DNA of 64,000 nucleotides from Elysia crispata (lineage: Eukaryota; Mollusca; Gastropoda; Plakobranchidae). Below are positions 51,287 through 63,074 of the stretch, piece after piece. Numbering within the stretch: the stretch's first letter is position 1; each line of letters begins with the position of its first letter. A model generated the notes under the pieces. It ran no database searches, was not told the DNA's origin, and was given only the letters and a program-made list of their open reading frames with translations. The stretch spans positions 38,788 to 102,787 of the forward strand of contig JAWDGP010007228.1 of NCBI GenBank assembly GCA_033675545.1. The letters run 5' to 3'. Made by a program: the position numbers and the translations under genes.

Positions 51287-51766
51287 ACAATAATAATGAA
51301 GTACATTTTTTTTTCCTCAAACGGTCAAGAAAAATTCTCCATTTCATTCTCAATCATAAATTAACTTTTCTTCTTTGCTAATAAATCATTGTTTCATCGG
51401 CCATATTCACAACTTAAAGAATTTATATAATAATACACAAAAATATTACACGTGATTTGATTCAAACAAACCAATAAGATGATAGATATTTGAAAGGAGC
51501 AATAGATTCAGTCATTTCAGTCAATGAAGAGTTTTGCTAGCCCAGCCCATTACTAACTTGCATGTAGAAATAAAGACGAGGGAGTTTTTGGAGGTCAGGT
51601 GTGAATCCTTCTTGTACGGTGCGACGAGAGCTGTGAACACATACACACAGTAATTAAACTAATCCCTTTCAGTTACCTTGAAGTCATCCCAAAGACTTCA
51701 GAACAAGTCGACTGGACTGTACTAATAATAACAATAATGCAGTAGTCAAAAATGAACAAAGGCTGT

Positions 51767-51883
51767 TCAGATTTGGGTCCCTTGTTTTTCACAAAGCTTC
51801 ATAAACTCAACGAGAGACTTGGAAAAATCATCATCTTTCACCTCATCACTGGCCACTATAGCTTTCCGTCCATACTCCTTTGC
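51767..51883 (-). CDS. ZMYND12: ZMYND12 exon 8 (C-terminus)
   Basis: Residues 333-370, opening with AKEYGRKAIVAS after acceptor TTTCTTTAG, phase 0, ending in TGA at 51,767. It corresponds to the QEYGMRAL region of the human protein. Confidence 0.92.
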   Translation of the reverse strand, partial: AKEYGRKAIVASDEVKDDDFSKSLVEFMKLCEKQGTQI

Positions 51884-54800
51884 CTAAAGAAACAAAATGA
51901 GAATGAAAGATTCTTTTGTATTAACTTCGTGAGACTTCAAAATTATGAAAGAACAAATGATGAAGGAGTACAGAAAGACGTGCAAAGACCTATTTATGCA
52001 CACTATTTAGTGAACAAAGAGCAGAAACAAAGGCATGGACTTCTTCTTTTGTAGCTGTAACTTTGTAATGTTTATCACTTTGGTTTTAAAGAAGTTAGTA
52101 GCTAAAATGTGAGATAAATGTGTAAAACAAAATATATGTGTAAATTTAGAAATACAGCTTGACAATAGAGCCCATTCGCTTTTCTGTGAATTAAAATGTA
52201 TGTGGAAGGTTACTATATATTTAATTGTAAATGGAATTAATGTAAAAAGACAGGAAGGGAGAAAAGCAACATGAATAGGAAAGAAAGAAGAAGAAAAAAA
52301 AATAATTTTTTTTTGTGCAAAGGAAGAGGAGGAGGAATAAAAATTCCCTTAAATTTTAAGAACTGGTACACCTGTAAACTAAGTAGATGTGTTTTGAACC
52401 ATTTTTTCCATTGTTCAGCACCATAGGTCCATGCCTTTCATTGCCTTTTGCATTTTTTTCTATAAGCTTCTAAATGTGGATATGATTTTGTCAACAAGAG
52501 AGGAAAGCCACAGTCTTTTGGCATATGCTGCTGATCTCTTAGCTTAAGAGGATGTTGGTCTGTCTTCTAAAGCATAACAATTTACCAGGCATAGACGATG
52601 TTACGCAGTGAATCACACTAGATATACTAAAAGACTGCTGTAATGGCAATAATCGCTAAAAGATTTGTTCTCTTTCTATGTCCTTTGTATTTAAAGGAGT
52701 GTTCTTCATATAGAGTTTACAACTACTTATTTTGTACAGGCTTTATTGTTTTGGTCTCAAACACTTTAAATTATGTTTTTTAAATGTATGCAGTCCATGA
52801 TCTCTACCTACATTCCAATCAAACATCTCTAAAAAGAAAATATTAGTAGAGCCTATGTGGTCTCTAAATACATTCAAGAGAAACGTTTCTAAAAATATTT
52901 CTTTTCTTGATACTCAGAGCATGAATTTCCAGCGCCCTAAAATCTACATGAACTGATAACTTCAAGAACTGTATAAACTTAATAAATCATAAATTTAGTG
53001 CTATTATTCCAAGAACAATATCTCTATGTCAATGTACAGGTTAGCATGTAGTCCTTAATTTACTTATACTTTTCTGTGTCTTCTGTCTTAATAACTTTTT
53101 TCTCTATTTCTATATGTCTCTTGATTTAATGCTGGCTGTTGTGATGTCTCAGTGGAAAGATTTTATCCTGTCAAGTCCTATGAGGGTTGAAATAAAAGAA
53201 TTAATAAGAATAATATATTGGCACTTTTTCTTCGAAATTTGTCTGTAATCAATCATTCTCATGATTTACCCTCTTAATATCATGGAAGACAAAGTAGAGC
53301 ATTGCCAGAGCATGGCAGGTTTGTGCCAGGTCCTCAGGTCGTCGGTTTGTCTGATGTTCTCTGATGTCGTGGATTGAGTTCAAAATCTGGATGGCCTCTG
53401 CTTCCTGAGCTTCGTCTGATGAACCAGAGATTTATATGGGTTCAAACTTTAAAGAATATAAAATGGTCATCAATTTGAACTCCAGGACAATGTTTGTATA
53501 GTTTTATGGTTAAAATTTGGGTATAACTATGCGGCACCTGAAGCATACCATCAACTGATTGCTTTTGTATAATCTTATGCAGGAAGGTGATTATTCCGCA
53601 CTTATTACCAATCTTCTCTCAGAAAAATAAATGATAATCTGATATCAAAATGTTCTGGACTATGACCAAAGTTTGTGCACATAATCTCACTATGTTTACT
53701 TTACAGCCAAAGCCATTAATTGCTTTTGTTCAAGCATATCTTCAGCTGCAATTACTTGGTCAATTGTACGATCATAAATGAGTACATTATAAGCAATATA
53801 ACTGTTTATATGGGGCGAATCAGCATGGAAATTATATTAAAAAAAATGAACTGCAAAGTTTGCTAAAGTTCTGAAAAAAACAGACCACTCTCTTAATTTT
53901 TACTTCTTTGGCCCACTGCATCAAGTGGCACTAAAGAACAGGTGTCCTTAGAGACCTTACCCATCCCACTGGAGATGTCGTCAAACATTCCTTTCACAGG
54001 ACCTAGGACTCTTGTCCTGCTCATTGCCTCTTCCTCCTCTGAAGGTGTGCGGGCCTTGATGACATCCGCCAAGTGCTCATGCCAGATGTCAATCACCTGA
54101 TCAGAGGATTAAAGTAAGATAGACTTAAAGACATAGGGAATGAGTCAGTTTATACTATCATCTGAAGTTTAGAGAGGGAGAGAGAGAGAGTGAGAGGGAG
54201 AGAGACAGAGACAGAGACAGAGAGAGACATACACACAGAGAGGGAGAAAGAGACACACACACACAGAGAGGGTGAGAGAGACACAGAGAGAGACAGAGAC
54301 AGAGAGGGAGAGAGACAGAGAGGGAGAAACAGAGAGAGAGAGAGGAAGATAGCGAGGGAGAGAGAGACAGAGAGAGAGAGAGAGAGTCAGAGAGAGAGAC
54401 AGATACAGAGAGAAGGAGGGAGAGAGAGACACAGAGAGAGGGAGAGAGTTTCTTTTAAAAAAGATATTGGATTAAGCTTACGAACTAAAGGAGAGGGTAA
54501 CGTAGATGATTAGTCAGTTGATGCCATCATCTGTAGGTAAGAGAGGGGGAGAGAAAGAGAGAGAGAGAGAGAGTAAACAGAGAGAGACAGAGAGTTTCTT
54601 TTAAAGAAGACATTGGATTATGGCTACGAACTGAAGGAGAGGGTAACGTGGAGTTGATGTTATCATATGAAGGTAAGAGAGAGACATTGGATAAAGCCTT
54701 ACATCTTAAGGTAAAGGTCAAATATTAAGGCTTGGGAAAATGCACTTTCTTAAAATGACTTCAAAACAAGCATGGCCTGCATATTTTGATAAGGTCAATA

Positions 54801-57800
54801 TTAAAATCCAATCTAAACCCATAATAATTGATGTGTCACAAAATATCTTAACTCACTATAGTTTCTATATTATAGAGCCTGGATTATATCAATAAATTTA
54901 CTAAGTTTTTATGCTCGTTGCACCAGTTTATTAGTAAACTTCTATTTTTGTTTCCAAGACATCTAAAAACCTGTTTGATCCGCTTTATAAAAATAACACA
55001 AAATCGCCTTGAATGTAATATGATGGAATTCATATGTTGGACTTCTACATTGAGATTCATTTATTTATGAGTTGATAAAGATTTTTTTGTACATTAAAAC
55101 TTATCATTTCTCGTGGCCCGGATTAATAAAATAATCCATCATGCAACAAAGAAGGTTAAACAAGAATAATATTACCTGTCTATAGAGAGAATCTGCTACA
55201 TCCATCTTGCCTTGTCTGAAAAAGACATTAGCCATATGGAAGTATCCTCCAGCAGTGCGGATATCATCTGTACCAAACTCCTCCGATGCATGGTAGATCT
55301 ACAGAAGATAAAAAAAGGAACTTTCATTTGCTGTCAAATTTAAATCATACGTATTATGCATCAGTTAAAAGCACAAAATATAGTAATAGTAGGATACTCA
55401 GTTTTAAGGTAAGGGTTTTATTTTTTTTTTCCTAATTAATTCCTAAACAGAATTTTTCTCCTACATGAAAATATTGTTTTATAAAGTTTTCCACTAAACT
55501 TGTTAAAGACAATAATCAAAAAATGACTTTATTTCATTTTTATATTCGTTAAAATAAGAGGGAAACAATATCAGCTGAAAGGAAAAAATAAAGCAATGAT
55601 GTTAATAATAAAGAAGAAAAAAAAAGATTTGAGAAGAATGTGTTAATGGTGAAAAAAAAAAGGATGATCATGAACATTAATAAATATCTTTTAATGATTG
55701 CTTTCCAGCTTCAAAAGATGGACATAATTATTAGTATGAGTAACAGCAATCAAATTGCAATTTTTTTTTACATTTCAGTTGGGCAGCTGTGGCAGCCCCA
55801 GGCAGTCATAGTAATGTCTCCATAGGACCATCTTGCATGGATCAGGTGTGAGAAGCTAGTATCTGAAGTTCATCTAATTTAGTTGCAAAACCAGACTATT
55901 TAAAACGTTTTATCCATTTTTATGGTTATCATCATCTAAAAGTGATATTCATAGCAGAAAGAGCAAAAGTCCAATAAAAAAAATCGTTAAAATATTTTTT
56001 TTCAATCACAGTCTTTAAGCTTTTCTACAAACGTTCTAATAAATGGATACTCTTTAATTGTTGTTTTTCTATGTCTTATTTTAAATTCGTTTTAAAATCT
56101 ATATAACCTGGAGATGACTTTTGGAAAGCTTAGCTCTTTCGAGAATGGAAAGTAGATTCTGCCTTTGTAGAAAATTTCATATTCATTCATTTTTTTTGCT
56201 TAGTTGGTACATTTAAAGCATTATAGTAATGTAATTTCTTGTATCAGTATGCAATTTCATTACGGCATTGAAGAACTAGAACAGCTACACCAATGAACAA
56301 TGAACAGTTCATGAAATAAAGATCCTTTCTGTATTCTCCTAGGCATCGTTTTGAGATAGCATAAGAAATTTGAAAAGAGGACGATATTTTTTATCTCAGA
56401 TTTAACTGAGACCCAATTGTTAACATCACAGGGTTAGGGAAATTGCTAAAGAAATATGTGAACAACTGGAAAATGCTCCTCATTGTGAAAAAAGAGGAGA
56501 CAACATGAAGATTGCAGCAGTCTCCAAAGGACATGATAAATTACAAAAAAGAATTGGTGAAAACATGATTGTGGAGAAAGAAGAGGATGAAAATTTAATG
56601 AAATGTATTTTTCTTAAAATGGTCTTCATAGGAGAGTCATTTCGATAATTTTTACATCAAAATTAAATTTTTTCACTGCAAAAATAGAACTGGCAACATA
56701 TTCTGAGAGTTCTTACATGAGAAATAACCAAACAGACATGAATATGCAGACAATGGCTTTAATATCAGATAGACACTGTTACATTTGCATGTCACTACCA
56801 CACTCTCACTCATCATCTGAGCATGCTTAGAGGAAAAATGCCTAGAAATCGAGTATTAAAAACTAGGAAGACTAGTCTCATCTTCAGATCATTCATTGTT
56901 TCCACACTGGAAAAAAACGAGCCAAGACTTCTGGATTATGACCACTTTATAAAGGATATGTAATAATAATGTGATAACCAAATTTTGTGCCTATTAATCA
57001 CCTTTAAAAGAAGTGTTATCTCAATGAGTTGTCCTTGATAAATAAAGAAACGTAAGTATTTTAATTATGCCTTAAGTGTAACCATATACAGTGATATTGG
57101 GAGTACAAACTTCTAGCCCTCATAACATAAAAACGAATATGAATGGACTAGATATTTGGTGTGGAAATTTTAACAAATATTTCATGTAAATTTTACTTAA
57201 ATCTATTGTTTCAAACATTGTCTTTTTATAAGTTAACTGATTCATTTTGAATTCACATCTAACTCCTTTTTTTTGGCCCTTTTTTTTGACATATACAACC
57301 TTAGTATACCTTAAAGAATGTGTTATTTTTTTAAACATTAAACCTAGAGATACCATTTAAAAAAAAACAGTTTTACTGTCCACTTATTTATTTTTGTATG
57401 ATGGATAATGCATTGGATAAATGTCTCAATTACTAGGTACCTAAACCAAGGCAGAAGCTTTCATCATATCAAGTAGCAGATAGGTAAAATAACCTCTTGT
57501 GAAAAGGCACTCATGGCTCAATGAAACTACTGCTCTTGAAGCGTAGTAGACTATTTATATCAGATGCAACACAGCATCAAAAAAGAATATGACTGTTTTT
57601 TTCTTCATAACAAATGTTGAAAACATAAACAACCTTAGTATACCTACATCATCAGCAAAGCAAGTCAAAGCGTCATGGAATTCTCCTTTAGCTGCATTGA
57701 GCAGGCCCAGATTTCTGTAAAGCTTTGATTTGATTGCCCTGGGACAGTCTGGAGTCTTAAGAACAGTCCAGTCTGCCTTGGCTAGGTATTCTTCTGCCTG

Positions 57801-57893
57801 TGCGAGTTTGCCCAGACCTAAATAAACAAAGAAATACGATACCCATACCACTGAAACCGAGTGAAGTAACTTTTAAATTATACTATTAAGAGA

Positions 57894-57983
<90 letters not shown>

Positions 57984-59998
57984 TAATCCAAAAGTCACTT
58001 AATAGGCCAACTATGTTGTAATAAATTTAAGAGCTTTCTCAAAATTTTGAAAGGGAATAAAAATTTTACAATAAACTTTAGAATATTTTCATAGGTCTAG
58101 TCCTAACCAGTACTGATACATGACGATTGAAAGAAAAAAAATTGTAACTAAAAAAAAAAACTAGAAAAGACTCACCAATGCTGGCTTCTCCAAGTATAAG
58201 GTAGGAAGGCACAAGCTCTATGGTGGCCACACCATACACATCAATTGCATACCTTAGAGACTGCATGGCTGCTGGCACAGATTCCTCATGTTTGCCTTCA
58301 AATAACATCTTCTGAGCCAAAGTTCTCGTCATTTCAATCAGTTCAATCTGATGAATAAATAAATGGCACAGTTTTACAATACAAGTGAGAGGGTTTTAGA
58401 CAACTAATGTGTAAAAACATACATACATCATTTTCATCAATTCAATCTGATGAACAAATAAATGGCACAGTTTTACAGTACAAGTGAGAGGGTTTTAGAC
58501 AACTAATATGTAAAAACATACATACATCATTTTGCCTTAAGATGTTTAAAATCTTTAAGAAACATAAATATCATTCTCTTGATCATTTGAGCTAGAGCAT
58601 TCTACACTTTTCTTTGCGATTACTTGATGTATTTCCTACAAGCAACCAAGATGTACAGTGAGTTTTCCTCTCATGCCTCTGAAACTAGAAGCATTGTCTC
58701 ACAAACTCACCTTTTAACTATGATCTGGGTTTGGCTTCTGTAACTGGTGAAACTGTACACTAGGTGGATTTGTGCAACAGTATGATTAAAAAAATAGAGT
58801 GGAGAAAGGATCATGGTTAAAGTGTTCAAACTGAGCCTTAGCTTTAAAGGTTAATAGGCTAAATTTTTCATTAAACAGACATTTGAGCTAACCATGTACA
58901 ACTAAAAGAATCATTGTAAACCAAGCAAATTTCAAAATGATTTATATAAGATGCATATTAAAGACATAAATGGCCTACTTTCTTGATAGCAATTTGCCTC
59001 ATCCTTTTTTCCCGCTCCTCCCTTGATGGCAAAAAGGGTGTGGGTTGTCGAAGAAAGGCAAGTTTGTCACATATTTTTTCATGGATTCCAACCCAGTCAG
59101 CTTTTTGGTGCTCTATGCAACTAGAGAGTAATGAAGCAAAAAAATGTACTGAAAACAATTTTGATAATAAGTACAATTACAAAGAAAATAAGACCTAAAA
59201 AAACAAAGAAAAAATAATATTATGCCAAAGGTATTGAAGAAATTATATGCAAATAACTTACAAAGTTATAAGTTCAAAACAGGGCAAAACGAAAGTTAGT
59301 TTTGTACTGAGCTTACAAAAAATAAATGATAGAATTTGAGGTGAACTAGAATGATTTAAGATCTATGCATTTTCCACTGCAGATTCTTAATCTGACTCAA
59401 AATCTTTCTCTACAAAAATACCTCTAGGTTTAGCTATAAAAGGATAGAATTATAATTATAAAAGTAAACATAGTCTTTCCAACACTTTTTCCGTTTTTGC
59501 ACTTTTCCAACAATATTCATTTAGTTGCAACCCTGTTAATGTAGTATAAACAGTAGAAGATAATAGCTTTAGGTGACAAAAGGGATTTAAAAAAAAAAAA
59601 CAATTTATTCATAAGCACTTCAACAATTCAACAACCAAGCACATGAATTCCATAAGTGAAACGGAGGCAAGATGCAGAGATAATGTTACAAAGTAAACAA
59701 GTTATTAAAAAACATTTAGTTTGCTAAAAAATAAGAAAATATTTGCCCAAGCATAATCAACATTTGCTGCTAAATAATAATTATTAAAAATTCCTTTTGA
59801 ATTAAAAAAAACGGTATGACTACTTTGGATGATACAATTTGGTTAAAGAGAGTTTAACCCAAAGATCAAACTCGATTTTGTTTATTCTCACCAATAATAT
59901 GTGACTTTACAGAATTGACATTGGATGAAGGCTGGCATCTGACATAATTCGCAGAGCAACTTTACCCCCTTTGGGTTGGCCAAAGGGTTTATATCCAT
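51767..59998 (-). CDS. ZMYND12: Zinc finger MYND domain-containing protein 12, eight exons, complete
   Basis: Coding exons, in order: 59998-59892, 59120-58979, 58347-58176, 57817-57648, 55298-55176, 54096-53961, 53415-53270 and 51883-51767. They sum to 1,113 nt, that is 370 residues plus stop, close to the mammalian protein (about 365). All introns are GT-AG and all phases join. An N-terminal MYND finger (about 16-54; CELC, CQFC, YYC, HEKIC) is followed by TPR-like helices. The blocks FEGKHEESVPAAMQSLRYA, QAEEYLAKADWTVLK, GTDDIRTAGGYFHMAN and DEAQEAEAIQIL match ZMYND12 clearly. Mammalian ZMYND12 is an axonemal protein of the sperm flagellum linked to TTC29 and inner dynein arms; the same ciliary role is inferred. 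It is head-to-head with prohibitin-2. Exon 7 to 8 crosses a 1.4-kb intron. Confidence 0.96.
53270..53415 (-). CDS. ZMYND12: ZMYND12 exon 7
   Basis: Residues 284-332. The acceptor is TTCATCAG. The first codon (Asp) is completed by one base from exon 6, giving DEAQEAEAIQILNSI. The donor is AGG/GTAAAT. Confidence 0.93.
53961..54096 (-). CDS. ZMYND12: ZMYND12 exon 6
   Basis: Residues 239-283, starting VIDIWHEHLADVI, with an acidic run (SEEEEA) and ending SSGM plus one base. Donor ATGG/GTAAGG. Confidence 0.93.
54097..55175 (-). other. ZMYND12 intron 5 with GA-rich duplicated repeat
   Basis: Contains imperfect GA-rich runs at 54,172-54,450 and 54,541-54,592. A block of about 145 bp is present twice (TTTCTTTTAAA-AAGA-ATTGGATTA...GGAGAGGGTAACGT at about 54,449 and 54,594). 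A fainter third piece ends near 54,715. Confidence 0.8.
55176..55298 (-). CDS. ZMYND12: ZMYND12 exon 5
   Basis: Residues 198-238, exactly 41 codons, from IYHASEEFG to DSLYRQ, phase 0 at both ends. Acceptor TCTTCTGTAG, donor CAG/GTAATA. Confidence 0.94.
55299..57647 (-). other. ZMYND12 intron 4
   Basis: A 2.35-kb intron. The plus strand carries a coding-looking open tract at about 56,424-56,650 and 56,690-56,830 (see findings). Otherwise AT-rich. Confidence 0.7.
56424..56830 (+). pseudogene. Possible decayed coding fragment antisense to ZMYND12
   Basis: About 75 open codons follow a TAA at 56,420: REIAKEICEQLENA, then KRGDNMKIAAVSKGHDKLQ, rich in charged residues. After a break, a second open piece reads NNQTDMNMQTMALISDRHCY and stops near 56,828. 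The composition looks protein-like and an acceptor-like ACATCACAG precedes it. No family was recognised. It may be a retro- or transposon-derived remnant or chance in A-rich DNA. Confidence 0.25.
57648..57817 (-). CDS. ZMYND12: ZMYND12 exon 4
   Basis: Residues 141-197, LGKLAQAEEYLAKADWTVLK onward to TCFADD. Two donors are possible, GAT/GTAGGT and GTAG/GTATAC. Only the first keeps phase with exon 5 and restores the family junction DD-IYHAS, so 57,648 was chosen. Confidence 0.92.
57890..57982. repeat. AG dinucleotide microsatellite in ZMYND12 intron 3
   Basis: More than 40 near-perfect AG units between exons 3 and 4. Confidence 0.96.
58176..58347 (-). CDS. ZMYND12: ZMYND12 exon 3
   Basis: Residues 84-140 plus one base, IELIEMTRTLAQKMLFEGKH onward to GEASI. 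Acceptor TTATTCATCAG, donor ATTG/GTGAGT. The acceptor and first bases are also duplicated 99 bp upstream in the gene. Confidence 0.94.
58330..58530. repeat. 99-bp tandem duplication overlapping an exon edge
   Basis: Two near-identical units (CAATCTGATGAA-AAATAAATGG...ACATACATACATCATTTT) at about 58,330-58,432 and 58,433-58,530. The unit includes the exon 3 acceptor and about 17 exon bases. Confidence 0.92.
58979..59120 (-). CDS. ZMYND12: ZMYND12 exon 2
   Basis: Residues 36-83. The first base completes Cys 36 of the MYND finger; then CIEHQKADWVGIHEKICDKL and a basic helix ending IAIKK. Acceptor TCTCTAG, donor AAA/GTAGGC, phase 0. Confidence 0.94.
59892..59998 (-). CDS. ZMYND12: ZMYND12 exon 1
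   Basis: Starts MDINPLANPKGVKLLCELCQ. Carries the first four MYND cysteines and ends YY plus two bases of Cys 36. Donor TTG/GTGAGA. The start is the only ATG giving the conserved PLAxPKG N-terminus. Confidence 0.93.
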
Positions 59999-60576
59999 AG
60001 TTGAATAATATTATTTCCGAGACAAAAGTGAGAGAAACTGTAGTAGAGGATTTTCGGTGGCGTATTTTGCAGTCTAGATCTATATATATTGGAAAAAAGG
60101 CAAGTAGGAAAGCAAAGCTAGCAGTCAGCCATGTTTGTTTATACTGGTTGCTAGTGTCGGTAAAGATGCAGGTTTTTCTACTGCTGATACTTGTGCAAAA
60201 TAAAAAGTATTTTTGATCGGACTTCATTTAGCTTCAACGGAATAATCATCAAATAATCCAGTTCCATTTCTAAGCAATTTTGTGTGATAATTATAATTTC
60301 TGAATCCTTTGTTTTAATTTTACAACAAATTGAAAAAGATAATGAGAAAAACAGTGCCAAAGCTTTTCATAATTATGTTTGTTTTTTTAATTTCTTTTTT
60401 TTTTTTTTTAAATATATATTTGGCATCTTTACAACCGGATGACTTTTCTACAGTTTCGAAACTACAGTCTTCCGGTTTCCTGACCTTTGTGATTACAACT
60501 TGCACTGGTTTTCCTCACGCTGTATGCTGCAATCGTCACGGAAAACAACAGACCTAAAACTTAAATTTTACACAGA
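59999..60576. promoter_or_regulatory. Probable bidirectional promoter of ZMYND12 and prohibitin-2
   Basis: 578 bp separate the two divergent start codons. ETS-type sites are visible: CTTCCGGT at 60,469-60,476 (CCGGAAG on the minus strand) and ACCGGAT at 60,434-60,440. Such sites bind ETS/GABP (NRF-2) factors and are frequent in nuclear genes for mitochondrial proteins. No TATA box was singled out. A T run occupies about 60,396-60,410. Confidence 0.55.
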
Positions 60577-61838
60577 ATGGATCCCAAAAAGGCCGCTGAT
60601 TTAGCAGGTCGCTTAAGGAAAGCAGGCCCTAAGGGTTTTGGTGCTGGCCTTGGTATCTTTGCACTTGCCGGTGGGATCTATGGTTTGACACAATCTGTTT
60701 ATACAGGTAAAGAAAATTAGCAGACAATTCATGTAACTTTATTGTTTCGTAATTTCACCCCTAATTTCGACATTGGGCCTTTCGACAAAACATTACTTAA
60801 TCAGCAGATGGCGAAGTCAGACTAATTCTTTGCATTCTAGGTCTCTCATATTTTCTTACCCGAAGTAAGGTTGATTATTTTAAACCTTGATCAGATCATG
60901 ATGTCATCACTTTCGCCGTTTAGTTAGGTGATGATCTTTCAATCTTTGCTTTTGCACGTAGTTCTAGATAGTCTAGATCTAGATCTAAACTGCAATTAAT
61001 CTAGATTTAGATCTTTATTTTCTTTTTTTTTAGTGCTGAAAAGCTTTTAATAGAGATGTGCTAACTTAATTTGTTAGGACTTCCGATGCGATACATTGGA
61101 CTTCAGTAAATTATTAAGATATGAATTTTTATGATATATAGGCCTACAAGATATAAGATGAGGTATTTTATTTTAAGGGTAATTCATTGTTAGAAACTCA
61201 TTTACACTTTTTTTTGAGGTATTAATAAGTTCTGTATGGTAAATATTGACCTGTTGAAAATTTGAATCGAAAGTTTTCTCAGCTCATTAGTCCTAAATTT
61301 CTTAATAAATATCATCACTCACTGTACCATTCTGAAGTCCTCCTGTGTGTTTGATTAATTTTTTAAAATAATTCGTTTTAAAAGTGTTGGTAGAAACAGC
61401 ATCTCTCCATATTTAGTTTATATGCTTTTATGGCAGCAAAGTTTGAGGAAGGTTGAAATTTCAGTGTTAACCAATCTTGCAGTGTTTATTTGGTATCATT
61501 CGTTTACTTTTCAATTTATTTGTTTTATTTACAGATTTTTAGGTTTCATAATTTATGTTCAGCCACAAAAAAGCAGTCTCTGTCACATACAAAGAGAAAC
61601 ACAACATGGCATTTGTTAGAGCGTTGATGTTGAACATTTAAAAGTCATTGGAATTTATCTGGGTGGGATACAAATGATTTTAAGCACAAAACGCTTTTTC
61701 TTTTTTTTTTTAATTCTAATCATGTAATGAGAATTTATGCCCTCTTTTTCGCACAGTTGAAGGTGGTCATAGAGCAATTATTTTCAGCCGACTCTCAGGC
61801 ATCAAACCAGACATATATGTGGAGGGCTTGCATTTCAG
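60577..61838 (+). CDS. PHB2: Prohibitin-2, first two coding exons (partial, runs off the window)
   Basis: Exon 1 is 60577-60706 (43 codons plus one base, donor ACAG/GTAAAG). Exon 2 is 61757-61838 (acceptor GCACAG, donor TTCAG/GTTGGG, phase 2). The protein begins [13 protein letters not shown], then a Gly/Ala-rich helix (about 20-38, [14 protein letters not shown]) that anchors it in the inner mitochondrial membrane. [20 protein letters not shown] then opens the SPFH/prohibitin domain and it ends at EGLHFR. Animal PHB2 has the same DLAGRL and VEGGHRAI blocks, and the exon 2 end matches the usual HFR-IPW junction. With PHB1 it forms the ring scaffold of the inner membrane. The remaining exons must lie beyond 64,000; none was seen in 61,839-64,000. 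A TTTTACACAG just before the ATG could be a 5' UTR acceptor. Confidence 0.94.
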
Positions 61839-63074
61839 GTTGGGATTTTTTAATTCTGCAATGTGTTGTAAGATTTTAAGTCTCTTATTTGAAGTTAACA
61901 TTGTTTAGATTAAATCGAAATTCAAAATGTTAAATTTTTATAATAAGCTTGAATTGAAGTGGAACAAATTAAAATTATTCATTTGATTTTTAAATTTCAA
62001 ACTCAAATGCTTAATGTCAGTTAATTCGATCATGTTTCAATCACAATTTTTACATCAATAACAGTGAGTTTTGAAAGGGCAATATTTTTTTTCACAGAAA
62101 CCAAGTTGTTTCTATTTCTATAAAATATAATTTGTTTGTCAAGTCATACCATTCTGAAACAGTATTAGAATTGCAACACATTGTTTTTTTTCGTATACCT
62201 ATTGCTAACCTTTGTTTCTAGTGCATTTTGCAATTTATAAGATTTTCAAAGATTTTGTATATTATGCAGAGTTGCCAAACCTTACGATTTTTTTAGTGAG
62301 ACTCATGAAAATTAGCCAAATCTCGTGCATTCTCGAAAGTCCAGTGAATCTTACAAATTTTCGTTATGTTTATTTTAAGTTGGTAAAAAATAATATGGGA
62401 TGAAAATAAAGTAAGTAAACTGTATTTAGTGTAGTGTGGAAGCAAATTGTGGTATGTTTCTAACCGTCTAGCTTGATTTTCATAAACTTTACAGGAGAGT
62501 AAAAAAACCGTTTCAAAAGTCACCTGAAGGTTTGGAAGTAGTCAAGAGCACATAGATTGCGAAAATAGCATTACTTCGAGGTTTTATTTGAAGAATTTCG
62601 CAAAAATCGATTGAGACGTTTATAACAGTAAAAAATGAATTTCTAAACGTCTTTCACGAAAGCTGTTTAGAATTCTTCTCGAAGACATTCTGACCAGTCA
62701 GTTAACCCGGATGCGCATTGTCGTGGTGGGATTAGCCGTTTAGAATATTCAATTCCAGAAATAGGGTGAGACTAAAGCCAACTATATCTTTAATGTTTCA
62801 TCCAAGAACATAAAAAGTAAGATTAGGGGGAAATAATAGGAAAAGCAATGTGGAGACGAGTAAAGGAATATTATTATTGATGGCACTGCCTTCTAAGGCA
62901 CTATTAAGATGTATTCTACACTATATCATTGATGATTGAAGCTCAAGAGTGATAGCAAAGCAAAATGCCCCCTACATGGTTAAGTTTATTTCGTCTATTA
63001 TATGAATCATTGTAAAGAAATCTAATACATAAAATGATAAATTTTTATGTATAGCAAATGTATTTGAATTGAAG
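61839..63074 (+). other. PHB2 intron 2, proximal part
   Basis: AT-rich, no exon recognised. Short frames at 62,212-62,403 and 62,293-62,523 are not supported. Confidence 0.6.

Noticed and set aside
57644..57650. Alternative exon 4 donor GTAG/GTATAC of ZMYND12
   Set aside because: It would leave one extra base and break the frame into exon 5; the donor four bases earlier restores the conserved junction.
59907..60227. 106-codon minus-strand frame at the ZMYND12 start
   Set aside because: It runs in another frame across exon 1; the frame starting at 59,998 gives the conserved MYND cysteines and correct splicing.
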